Source of the DNA: Dryobates pubescens
Lineage: Eukaryota; Chordata; Aves; Piciformes; Picidae
NCBI RefSeq assembly: GCF_014839835.1
Contig: NC_071632.1
Location: 16,820,487-16,884,486, forward strand
DNA: 64,000 nt
Direction: 5' to 3'
Of the stretch, positions 42,690 to 54,400 are shown piece after piece (position 1 is the stretch's first letter; every line of letters begins with the position of its first letter). The position numbers were made by a program, and so were the translations under genes. A model generated the notes under the pieces. It ran no database searches. It saw only the letters and a program-made list of their open reading frames with translations, and had not been told where the DNA came from.

Positions 42690-43055
42690 GGTGATGGAAA
42701 AGTCACAGCTTCACACCTGAGACAAACAAACCTTGCACTGCAGCACAGCTGCCTTCAGGAGGCCTGGGGAGACACTCCAGGCTGGGACAAGACAAGCTCT
42801 CCCTGCCCTCTCCCTGGCAATGCTCTGGCAATTCTCCGGCACCTTTGTGCTGGTTCTCACAACAGGGAGGGAATTCCTGGTGACAAAGTACATGCTGGAA
42901 ACTTGCAGTATGGCACCACAATGAACTGATGTGCAGATCCAAGTGCTCATTTTATCACACCTGATTAGGGCTTTAGTGCTCCCCGAGTTTAAACATTAAT
43001 ATTTGCCTATTTAAGCAGGGTGCCCTGCTGCAGCCTGCCCATAGAGGTAGTCACC
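42690..43055 (+). promoter_or_regulatory. SLC22 copy B promoter/5' UTR
   Basis: Near-identical duplicate of the copy A upstream region. It has the same GTTTAAACATTAAT block (42987-43000) and TATTTAAG, with the block 56 bp from the ATG in both copies. Confidence 0.45.
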
Positions 43056-46000
43056 ATGACTGAGTTTGGAGATTTCATGAACGTTCTGGGAGACTTTGGG
43101 CCATATCAGAAGCTGCTGATATTCCTCATCTCCCTCCCACAATTTCTTATCCCATTCCAAATGAGTGGCCAAGAGTTCATGGTTCTGGAGGTGCCACACC
43201 ACTGTGACACCAGCTGGATCCGTGCTGTCGGCCCCAACCTGACGGAGGAAGAGCAGCTGAACCTCACCCTGCCCCGAGGCGCGGATGGGGCCTACGAGCA
43301 GTGCCGCAGGTACTCGCCGGTGGACTGGGACCTGGACTCCATCAGGACCTACGGCCTGAACGCCACCGAGGAGTGCCGCAGTGGGTGGGTGTACCCTGCG
43401 GGACAGCCACCCTCCCTGCTGACCGAGGTCTGTAACCACCCCTGGGGGGCTGGGCATGGGGAAGGGAAGGGATGGGCATAGCCTGGCCTGGAGTTTGGGA
43501 AGCCAGCACCAGCTGAGGCTGAGACTCACACTAGGCACTGTGGGACCTTGGCTCCATCACACCGATTGCAGCTGTAACTCCCTGGAGGCTGTTTCAGGCA
43601 GACTGTAAGATAGGTGCCCAAAGGGGCAACAGGCAAACACAGTGTGTGTGCAGCAGATGCCTTGCCCACCACCCCTCCCTTTTCCAGTATCCAGGGAGTG
43701 TATCATGTAACATCTTGCCTGGAAGGAGCTTTTGGCTCTCCCTGACAGTTTCCCCTGTTCCTCAGCCTGTTTCTCCTCACATGATCTTCTCGGTGAAAGA
43801 CACTTACCTTTCAAGGGCTTCTCACTGATCATTCTGGGGCCTTCAGAGATCTTCAGGGCAAGACATCCCATGCATTTGAGCAAAGGCTCTGTGAAAATCC
43901 CAAACTCCTCTCTCTGTAGACCTCTATTCCACACTACCTTCCCTCATTCATTCCTCTCTCTCGTCCACCTTCCCTCACTCCTAGCTCCAGCACCTTCTCA
44001 TAAGTACATTCCTCTGAGCTGAAAGTGGAGGAGAGTCCATCCTCTGACATTTGCAAAGGCTCCTGGGGGTCCCTGGAATACTGCTCATTTCACAGTGAGC
44101 TTCTCTAGAGGGTCTTCAGCAGCTGCCCCATGCCTTCTCATTCTTATTCCTGCAGTTCCCAGAAGTCCATAGATGTGAAGCTTGATGAGAGGCAGGCTGT
44201 GCACCTCCTATGTCTGTCCCACCACTAACTTGTGTCCTATGTGCATACCAGGGAGGCTCATGCCCTTGTAGGTGGATTCTCTGCTCCCAGGAGCTGGAGC
44301 AACAGTTCACAGAAAGTAGCTGAAGTCTGTCAAGAGCAAAAGCAGCTGTGTTTCCTCCTTCCAGTTTGACCTGGTGTGTGAAAGGAAGGACCTGGAGGAC
44401 ATCGCCCTGTCTATCTACATGGCGGGGCTTCTCTTAGGAGCCATCATCTTTGGGACACTAAGTGACAGGTGAGGAAACACAGCAATCTTCCCAGAGGTAT
44501 TGCCCAGCCCCCAGAGACAGCCCAGCTGAGAATTCAGGATGTCCATGCACAGAGCATGAAGTACTCCATCCACAGGACCCGATCCCCTTGCCTGAGAAAG
44601 GGCATCTGGGGCTACCTGATGCATCTGAGGGTTGAAAAGAGAGGGAGGCAAATACAGGTCCAGCTCCTGTGGTGTCCCACTTACTTAAGGGTGTCTCCAG
44701 GAATCCCCCCAGATCCTCACTGTTCTCAAGAGAGGGGACATGAGGGTCCTTCTAGGGGTAGTTCCTTTCACAGCACCTCCTTTACCTTTACAAACACCAC
44801 AACAGGTCAAAAGTGAATATGCTGCTTCTCCTGCTGGTTACTTCCTGGGGAGTGCAGAGTTTGTTCCCATGGGTGCCAAATCTCCTCTCATGTGAACTGC
44901 ATTCCACCTGGGCTCTTCCCCAAACCAGTGGTGGCTCTCCAGATACCAACTGTGCTTTCACTCTCCTCCCTCAGGTTCGGCCGCCGGCTGACCTTTCTGC
45001 TCTGCATCTTCATCCAGGGCTTGTCTGGTGTGGGAGCTGCCCTTGCACCCCACCTCTATGTGTACATGGCCTTCAGGTGTGTCCTGGGGGCTGCAGTGTC
45101 AGGAATTCTGATTACTTCCTTGAGCTTGGGTGAGTAGGATGGCCTTGCCATGAGGCAGAGAGATACGGTCTTATGAGACCCAGTAACAAAAGACAGACCT
45201 GCATGCATTGCAAAGGCAGACCCTGAGCCTTTGTTCTCCTTCTCAGCTACAGAATGGGTTGGAGCCTCCTCCCGGCCCAAGGCAGTGCTCATCAGCCACT
45301 GCTTCTCCGCTGTCGGGCAGATGGCTTTGGCTGGAGTGAGTTATGGCCTTCGCAACTGGAGGCTGCTGGAGATTGCAGGGAATGCTCCACTCTTTGCCCT
45401 TTTCTTCTACATCTGGTAAGAAGGAGCAGGATAGAGATTCTTCAAGACATGGCAGCAGTGGGGGGAAAGGGCTGGCAGTGAGCAGGCAGCAGCTCAGGAG
45501 CAGGCTGCATCTTTCCCAGTACAGTGCAGATGCCAGAGGGACATCTGCAGAGATCATCACAGCTCCTGGGGGACCTCTGAGAGCAGCCAGGGATTTGCTC
45601 CAGTTTTGCAAAGATGGCCTTTAGGGCCTATGTGCAGGCCTAGAAAGCCTGACCTGAGGAGCTACCTGGACTCATCCATCATATGGGATGCCCATTGCTT
45701 GCTGGGTGTGATCACAAGGAGGTGGGCTGTGGGAATATTCAGCAGGTCACAGCAGCAGCTCTTGATCCCATCTCCTTGACAGGGTGCTACCAGAATCAGC
45801 TCGGTGGCTGGTAACAAAAGGCAGAATAGAAGAGGCCAAGAAGGTCCTTCAGAAAGCAGCATCCTTCAACAAGCGCACCATCCCACCAGAGCTCCTTGAG
45901 CAGGTACCTCTAATGGCATGGGGAACTGCTTCTTGTTCAGAGACTTTCCCCTGTGCTTGGCTTTGTAGCAGCCTCTGGAGCTGAGGCCATCTGAGAAAAA

Positions 46001-48868
46001 ATTCTCCATGTCCATTGGGGATGATTTGGGGATGGAACGTGGGTGACTCCAGCTTCTGTTCTATGTACAGAGAAATGGTCAGGGAAGAGTCCAAGCTGCT
46101 GCTGAGGCTCTGCCTGCAGCTTTTTGGAGTCCACCTTGGGATATAGAAGGGGCTCTCATCCTTCCTTGGCTTTACTTACATAAGCACTGCAGGAGTGCTG
46201 AGGGTGAGCACAAGGGGTCCATTTTGCCTGTGGTTTTCCATGCACAAATGCCCAAGGACATGCCCACCTCAAAGTGTCTGCGTTGGGGAAATGTTCATCT
46301 TAATCAATCCAGCTGCACAGCAGCCCACAGGGCTGCCCTACCTCCCAGAACAGCCTGGGGTCCTGTGACAGCTTTCCATTAACTGGAGATGAAAAAGGAG
46401 CTAGCCATGAATTTCCTTTGGCTGACTTGTCTCTTTCTGTCTTCTGAAGCTGAAGGCTGAGAAACAGAGCGATTCCGGAGGCATTCTGGATCTCTTTCGG
46501 AACAAGCAGCTCCGGAAGGTGACTTTGATCATGTCTCTCACCTGGTAAGCCAGCACCTGGTTATAGTTTTCAAACTTCTAGGTGAAGAAGAGACTGAAGG
46601 CTGACAAGAAGTGTAGATTCATTTTGTTGGCTCTTTGGAGTCGTGTTTGCATCTATGTGTTCAATTGAGGACAAGGTTCTTCACAGAGAGAGTTGTTAGC
46701 CATTGGGATGTGCTGTCCAGGGAGGTGGTGGAGTCACCATCCCTGGAGGTGTTCAAGAGGGGATTAGACATGGCACTTGGTGCCATGGTTTAGTGCTCAT
46801 GAGGTCTTGGGTGACAGGTTGGACTTGATGGTCTTTGAGGTCTTTTCCAACCTTATTGATTCTATGATCTCCTATCTTTTATTTCTCCATAATGGACCGG
46901 ATCTAAGCCATAAGGGCATGAGATAATTCAAGATGCTGTGGGGTTTATGAGAAAGGCTGAAGATATCCCAACTTTAGGCAGTCCCTGGGCTATGATGTAT
47001 TTTTGTGCCCCCCTTAGAACTACTGTGTGCAGTCTTAAAGCTGCTGACCATTCATACTCCTATATCTTATGCACCTGCATCCCACAGAAGTGTCACAGGT
47101 GGTGCCCAGAAGCCCCACAGAGATGGCAGAGCATTAAAATCAGTTGTGTGGAGTCTAAATTTTGAGGATAAAGCCCCTGACAAGCCCCTCTGGTTCCACA
47201 TCCTGCTCCACTTGAATTTCAGGTTTGCAGACGGTCTTGTCTACTATGGGTTGAGCTTCAATGTGACAAGTTTTGGTCTGGACATCTACCTGACACAGCT
47301 TGCCTTTGGGGCAGTGGAGTTACCAGCTCGACTGTCCTGCATTTTCCTGCTTGAGTGGTTTGGGAGGAAGAAGACCCAGGCTGTGTTCCTGCTGCTGTCA
47401 GGCCTGCTGTGTCTCACCATCACTGGCATCCCTGAAGGTGAATAATATCTTTGCCCTGGCCCAGCCAGCTCTATGCTGGTTCAGATACACCTTCCCAGCC
47501 CCACTGGCTGTAGAGCAGACCATGCTCCAGGGCCTGAGCTGCCTTGAGGGCCAGAGCCCAGGGCTCCCACTGCTAGGCTTCCTATGACTTTCATCTTCAT
47601 CAAAGCTGTGCCTGATCCTTCCACAGCTCCTTGCCCTTGGCAGGCACTGTCCATTACACATGGGTGATCACTCGACACCACCACCTCCCCTCAGACAGCT
47701 GGAGCAGAGGAGGCTTTTTGAAAGCCGCCATGTTTTCTTTCTTTGGATGACCTGGAAAAGCAAACACCCCCCCAATCTGTTTCTGCCTCCACATGGCTGC
47801 AGTCCATACCCTCAGCCCTGCTGCTGAGCTAGTGTTGGGTGCAGGGCTGAAGGACAGAGAGGGGCTGCACAAAGTTTTAAAACTGCTGGATGTGGCAGTT
47901 CAAAAATGAGCACTCCCTGAAGACCTGCAGTAGCTCTATGGCTCACTCCAGCTGCTAAACTGGGAAATGTCCAGGGCCTCAGAACAAACCTGAATTCTCC
48001 TTAACAGTTCTCCAGAGGGTGCTGTCCAGGAAAGGGTGTGTTAAGAACAATTTCCAGTGGCTTAGGTGGTAGATTTTTGGGGGGTAAGTCCATTAAAAGG
48101 GTTTGTCCCAAGAAATATCAGTGCAGAGACCTTCACTGCCAACTAAACCTTCTCCATGGAGGTCACATCAGCAATCTCTCCTCCTTCCCTCAGACCAGCC
48201 TGTGGTGGTCACCGTCCTGGCCATCATTGGCAAGTTTACAGCCACAGCCTCCTTCTCCAGCTCCTATGTGTACACTGCAGAGCTCTTCCCCACAGTCATC
48301 AGGTAAGGCCTCCCCATGCATTGAAGCATAACACTGCCACAGCTGCTGACACTGGTGGGACGAGAGCCTGTTGTCCCCACGGTCACATATAGTACCACAG
48401 TGGCCCAGGGGATGCTAAGCCCTGCTCTCACCTCCCACATCCCCTCACTTCTCCAGACAGACTGGAACAGGGCTGTGCTCCATGTCAGCTCGGGTCGCAG
48501 GGATCATAGCCCCTCTGATCCGTCTCCTGGAAGAATTCCACCACGCCATTCCCATGGCTGTCTTTGGGAGTCCCCCTGTGCTTGTGGGGCTGCTCTGCTT
48601 CCTGCTGCCCGAGACCCGTGGCAACGAGTTAGCAGACAACACAGGAGCAGCCATCCCACAGCCAAGGTGGGTACCTCAAACTCAAAGCATGTTTCTCTAA
48701 GGCAAAGAGGAACACATCAGAAATCAGGATGGAAACCATGGCATCTCTTTCTTTTTCCTCCTTGTCTTCAGGAGCAAGAATCTGGAAGAGATGTCCAAGA
48801 AAGACCTCACAGAGGATGGAGCAGACTTGAAGAAGGACATACACCCAAGTTTAGAGACCAAGCTATGA
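43056..48868 (+). CDS. SLC22A13: SLC22A13-like organic anion transporter, copy B (10 exons)
   Basis: Tandem paralogue of copy A, 11.57 kb downstream. Exons: 43056-43427, 44365-44468, 44975-45129, 45247-45415, 45783-45903, 46450-46544, 47223-47437, 48194-48302, 48457-48666, 48772-48868. Phases agree and the frame is open for 548 aa. Exon 4 has one codon more than in copy A (GASSRP). Signatures seen are [37 protein letters not shown] and PETRGNEL. Exon 1 and intron 4 to exon 5 are almost identical to copy A, whereas exons 2, 3 and 8-9 are more diverged, so the two are mosaics. The tail ends LETKL without a PDZ ligand. Intron 6 has a copy-specific CR1 (46665-46872). Substrate preference cannot be read from sequence. 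Confidence 0.92.
46665..46872 (+). repeat. CR1 LINE fragment specific to copy B
   Basis: Sense CR1 3' end (acaaggttcttcacagagag to ttattgattctatgat) in intron 6. The matching intron of copy A runs straight from 'tatgttcat' to 'ctcctctct', giving an empty site, so insertion followed the duplication. Confidence 0.88.
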
Positions 48869-49800
48869 GTGGACCACCATATACTAAAGGTCTAGTCCGA
48901 TCCACTTGTTGTTAAAGCAAACCAATCAGGCATTGCTGTGGGGAAACTGGTCCTTCAGATGACCAACTAAGTGGTCATGGTCAGAGGCAGAGGAGAGCTG
49001 GGTCACTCTGCATTTGCAAAGGATGATGCACTTCAAACTGCTCCTCAAACCCAGCCTGGAAGGCCTGGCTGCACCACTCCTCCCCACCTCTTCCCGCTCC
49101 CCTGCAGACTGCTACCCGTGGAGCCTTCCCTGTCGTGTTTCACAGCAATAAAGAAGCCCCAGGAGAGTGGCAGCCCTGGGCCAGCCAGCACCAGGCTGTG
49201 TCCCTCCTGCACTAAGGGCTTGGGCCAGCAGCCTCCTCCTCGCTCCAAGCCTCCACCTTGGCTCAGGATGTCACTGAAGCCCTGTCACACACCTGTGTAG
49301 CTTTTCTTTGGATGTGCTTTGGGTTTGAGCTGCTGCATCCAGCATAGAAATTATCCTCTGACTTGGAGGAGAGACACTTGTAATGCAATATGTGAATAAT
49401 AAATGGTGGTGATTTGTTTTGGTTTGTCTTTTATTTCCCTACTGTTTCACAGTTGGCCTTTAACTGCTGTTGGCTCTGGAGTGTTTTCTACACAGGACTT
49501 GTAAGTCTGTCATTTAGCAGGCAGCTGGAAACGTGCTTGGTTTCCATCAGCCACAAACACTGCAGAAACAGAGGGTTAGAGCAGAAGGGCTGGGTTCAGC
49601 TAGGACTTTTTCTTATTTCCAAGCCTTCAGATGAACAATCTGTGTTTATATATTGTTCTCTATGAGCAGCTGGGGAAGTCTCCTGAATTGGGTGGTGTAT
49701 GCTCCAGGTCAAGGGCAGTTAAACTGAGTGGCTATCTGGGCAGCTTTCCCCAATCATTGTCAGCTCTTAACACTGACCTTCACTGGCTGCTGCCAGCTCA
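48869..49800 (+). repeat. SLC22 3' UTR/tail, copy B
   Basis: Almost identical to 37114-38045, with the same AATAAA. Its flank beyond 49800 differs from copy A. Confidence 0.88.
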
Positions 49801-51429
49801 GCCAGTGTAATGACAAAAAAAGAGAAGGGTGGTCTCCTCTCCTGCACTGCTTGATTGGAAGCCAAGAATGCATTTAGTTTCCTTTCATGGAGCCATCTAT
49901 CTCCTCAAACCTCGGCACTACTCTAGGGCACAGAAGGCTGCTCACTCAGGATTGTGGCATCCCTTTGTCCCACTTGCTTTGTGCTGTAGCAAATGGTATT
50001 TTGAAGCCTGGGTTATCCCAAATCCTGACCAGACTTGCCTGGAGCTGATATTGATTTAGCACCTTTCTGTGATAGCCCCTGGAGGCCATGGAGAGGGGGC
50101 ATGGCATGTGCAGCATCTGAGCTTTGCTGCTGAGGAAGTCAAGGTCAGGAGAAGAGCCTTGATCTATTGTCTGATGCACATCTCTATACTCAGGGCCACT
50201 GAGCAGGAGCACCACAACAAACCCCTTGCACGGCAGTGCCAGAGAGAAGATGGTACCACAGAGAGCCCCTCCTGGTGGGGCACTGCTGCAGGTCACTGAT
50301 TTTATCCAAAATTCTGTTTCTTCCAACTGTATATCCAGGAGATGCTTTGATCCTCGAAAAGCATGCAGAAATGACAACAGGAAAAAGAAATAAACTCTGC
50401 TTTGAAAGCTTCTGGACACTGCCAGCACATAGTCTTTGACCTGTACACAGACAAAGCTGGAACACCACCACCACCACCATGTAAATTCTGGGCTTCATTT
50501 GTGCTAAGCCAGTGGTAACAGAAAGCCATCCCAAGGGATGGGATCTAAAGTAAGAGGAAGGGAAGCACAGGAAAAGCTTTTTTTTCCCCTTTGTAGTGTA
50601 AGACAAAAGTGGTCCTAAAGCATTTAAGGGCAGAATAGGACACAGCAAGAAGGAACAGACTAGAGCAGAGTAGAATGGACCTGAGAGTTCCCAGGAAGAT
50701 TTTTGTCTAAGATATCATCTGCCACAATTCTCAGCTGCAAATTAATGTGGTAATACACCACAGCCCAACAGCATCATTTCCCATCCTGGCATGCTTTAAC
50801 TCAAAGACAACAGCACTAAGATGGAAATCCTGCTGCCTCTTAGCCATCTTTGCTGTTTCTCCTATTGCATCTCTTTTTTATCACTTGGGTGTCTCAAATT
50901 CAGGGTTAAAAATAAAAGAACACAAAAAGGAGTGTTTTCAAGAGAGGGTGAGAAGATCATGGCAGACAGTCAAGAGAAATCACTCCTCCTTGTCAATGTG
51001 AGATTATGTTCAGTGCTGCATCTGCTCTACCTTTCTCTTCAGTGAGCACACTATTCTGTTGCAAGTCTACTCAGTGCTCTAAGAAGTGTCTCACCTGGAC
51101 AGTGTTTACAGTCTCAGGTTCCTGGATACAAGGACAGGGAAAAAGAAGAGAAAATATCTCCATCCTACTTTATGATGCCCTTCTTTTTTTCCCTTAAATG
51201 AAAAGCATCAGGTTTCCCCCAGTGATAGCACTGCTGAACAGTGGAGGCAGCATAAAGTGCCTGAGGACAAGCTAGGGCGGGAGGTACAAAAGGGCAAAAC
51301 AGGAAAGGAGACCCAAGAATTGGCAGTGACCACTTGAGAGGTGGTGGTGTCCTGCAAATGGAGACCTGCCTGTCCACAATGCCAGCATGGCACTAGGTTA
51401 TCTTTAGGTACAGCTGCTTGCAGGCCCAG
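49801..51429. other. Intergenic space between convergent copies B and C
   Basis: No gene is supported. It holds the end of the copy B flank and, on the minus strand, the 3' UTR of copy C (downstream of its TAG at 51430). A short CAC-repeat (about 50463-50480) and a T run at 50579-50587 are present. Confidence 0.5.
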
Positions 51430-54400
51430 CTAGAAGCGAGTGGTCTTTGTGTACTCATTGTCTTGGCCGTGGTCTTTTCCTTTCCTGTCTCCATTTTCAG
51501 AGCTGCTGTAGGCATTTGCACAGACCTAATGAAAGGGAAAAGAGTTTAACAGCAAAGACAGACCCATTGTGAGCTGATGGCAGCCTCATCTGAGACATGC
51601 AGCCTTTAGGTTGGCTTCCTATTCCCCAGTTGCTATCTGGGCCTCTGCAGACTACCCTCTGCCAGCAGGGCAACAGAGTATTGGATTGCAATTCCACCAA
51701 GTCCCATGGGGAACACAGTGCTGAGAGCTATAAGAGGCTGAAAGCCAAAGGCTGTGGGTACAAAGCATCAGCACTTCCCCTGCAGAGGGCAGGGGGTGGC
51801 AAGAGAAGCACCAGCCATTTCTGGACTCCTTCTGTCCTATGGACAGCAACAAAGGGGCAATCACCATGGGCAGGGTTAAGGGGTCTCTTCCCTTCCTCTG
51901 CAGTGGGGCAGCTCTGCTCTTGCCCTTTCACTACTGTAAACTAAGAAACCCATAGCCCATGCAATGATGAAGGCCTCCTGCAGCTCATGTCCATGCCCAG
52001 GAAACAGCACAGGCACCATTGGGGTACCCACCTCTGCTGGGGGACAGCCAGCCCCTGTGTCATCTGCCAGGTCAGTGCCACAGGTCTCAGGCAGCAGGAA
52101 GCAGAGCAACCCCCCTACCACGGGGGCACTCCCAAAGATGGCCATGGGGATGGCTCGGTGGTACCGGTCCAGGAGGAAGATCAGAGGGGCCACGACCCCT
52201 GACAGCCGCGCTGACATTGAGCACAGCCCCAGGCCGGTCTGCCTGGGGGAGAGAGAGGAAATGGGAGGCACAGGCAGAGCTTAGCCCTCCCAAGCCACCG
52301 TGGAACCACGTGTGGCTCTGGGGACAGCTAGGCTCTTGCCCAAGGCTGCCACCAGCAGAGTGAAGCCCCAGTGCTTGGGGGCAGCTTACCTAATGACAGT
52401 GGGGAAGAGCTCTGCAGAGTAGATGTAGGAGGTGGAGAAGGAGGCCGAGGCAGTAAACTTGCCAATGATGGCCAGGACCGTGGTTGCCACAGGCTGGTCT
52501 GAGGGAAGGAGGAGAGACCCCTGCTGTGGGATGAGGGAGGGCTCCATTCCACCCGGGGATGGAGGCTGAGGGTGTGTAGTGACAACGGTGTCACCAGCAG
52601 GGGGCCATCACCCCTGAGCAGCGCCCCAACAGGGACCCAGAACCAGCTCTGGCCCAGGAGCCACCTTCCATGTACTTTACATTCATCATCTCACATGCCC
52701 ATATATTAATTCTCCTAGAGGACAACTCTGCTAGAGGGTGGCCTACTGGGTTCAGCTCCACCCTCTCCTAGCACAATCAGCAAGCAAAACTTTGCTGATC
52801 AGAATAGGCCTTGGGGACTTAACCAAGCACAAGCCCTGTGAGGAGTGGCTGAGGGAGCTGGGGTTGTTTAGCCCGGAGAAGAGAAGGCTCAGAGGAGACC
52901 TTATTGCTGTCTACAACTACCTGAAGGGAGGTTGTAGCCAGGTGGGGGCTGGTCTCATCTCCTAGGCAATCAGTGCCAGAACAAGAGGACACAGTCTCAA
53001 GCTGCACCAGGGGGTGTTTGGGCTGGATGTTCAGAAGAAATTCTTCACAGAAAGAGAGACTGGCCATCAGAATGTGCTGCCCTGGGAGGTGGTAGTCACC
53101 ATCCCTTGGAAGTGTTTAAAATAAGACTGTATGAGGCACTTAGTGCCATGGTTTAGTTGATGAGATGGTGTTGGGTGGTAGGTTGGATTTGATGACCCGA
53201 GAGGTCTTTTCCAACCTGGTTAATTCTGTGAGAATTCTGTAAGTCCCTTGTGGCCAGAGCACCAGGGTCAGCTCAAGCTGTGAGTCAGCCTGGTAGAGAG
53301 GACAAGACCCACACCAGCATGGAAGGGCTGGGGCTCTGTGCCTCCCCATCTGAGCTTGTCCTTTCAGGATGGGAAGAGGTTATTCACCTTCAGGGATCAC
53401 AGTGATGACCAGACACACCAACCCACTCAGCAGCAGGAGAACAGCCTGGTTTTTCTTCCTCCCAAACCACTGCAACATGAAGATACAACCGACACGGGCT
53501 GGGATTTCCACTGCTCCAAAGGCAAGCTGTGTCAGGTAGATGTCCAGCCCAAAGTTTGTCACGTTCAGACTCAGCCCATAGTAGACAAGGCTGTTCACAA
53601 ACCTGAAAGCCAGGCAACATGGCACCAATCATACATATTCTCCAGGAGCAAATACAGCACCCATCTCCAACAGGAACATTTTGGCTAATCCACAGCACTA
53701 ACAGAGGCTCAGCAAACCAGACAAATACTGCAGGACTACCCAAGCTGGAGTGGCTCTAATCTTAGCCACAAAGTGCACAGCACCTCCAATAGCCAGAAGG
53801 AGAAAAATCCACCATCAACACCCAAAGCCACAATGTTCTGATTCGCCCTCAGCCTCATCTTTTCTTCACATGGAAGTTTAAAAGGAGGAGACCATTGCAT
53901 GTCTTACCAGGCACATAACATGATTGAAGTCACCTTCTGGAGGTGCTTCCTCCGAAAGAGATCCAGAATGCTTCCAGACTTGGTCTGTTTCACAGGTTTC
54001 AGCTTCAGAAGGCAAAATGACAAAGAGTCAAACCAGTCAGTGTAAACTCCTTTTGCATCTGCAGTTAATGGAAAGCCTTAAGAGGATCCCAAACTCTTCT
54101 GGGAGGGATGCAGCCCAGTGATGCTGAGCTCCATTGCAGGTGCTCTGGGTGCCCAGTGCAGTAGTTGGGTGACTAAGAGGTTTCTTGGGATGAACATTTC
54201 CCCAGTGTGGGGACTTTGGGGAGGGCATGTCCTCAGGGCATTTATACATGGCAAACCACAGACTAAGCAGAGCCCTCGTGCTCGTACTCAATACTCCTGC
54301 AATCAGCACAGAAGAAAAACCAGAGAAGCATTTGAATGACCCCAGCAGAGCAGAGCCTCAACAGAAGCTCTGACTCTTCCCTGACCTTGTCTCTGTATGT

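Noticed and set aside
52032-52242. Apparent one-base frameshift at the end of SLC22 copy C exon 9 compared with copies A and B
   Set aside because: The extra base changes the exon phase, but a phase-0 last exon (51525-51430) with a good acceptor continues the frame to a sensible C-terminus, so copy C looks intact.
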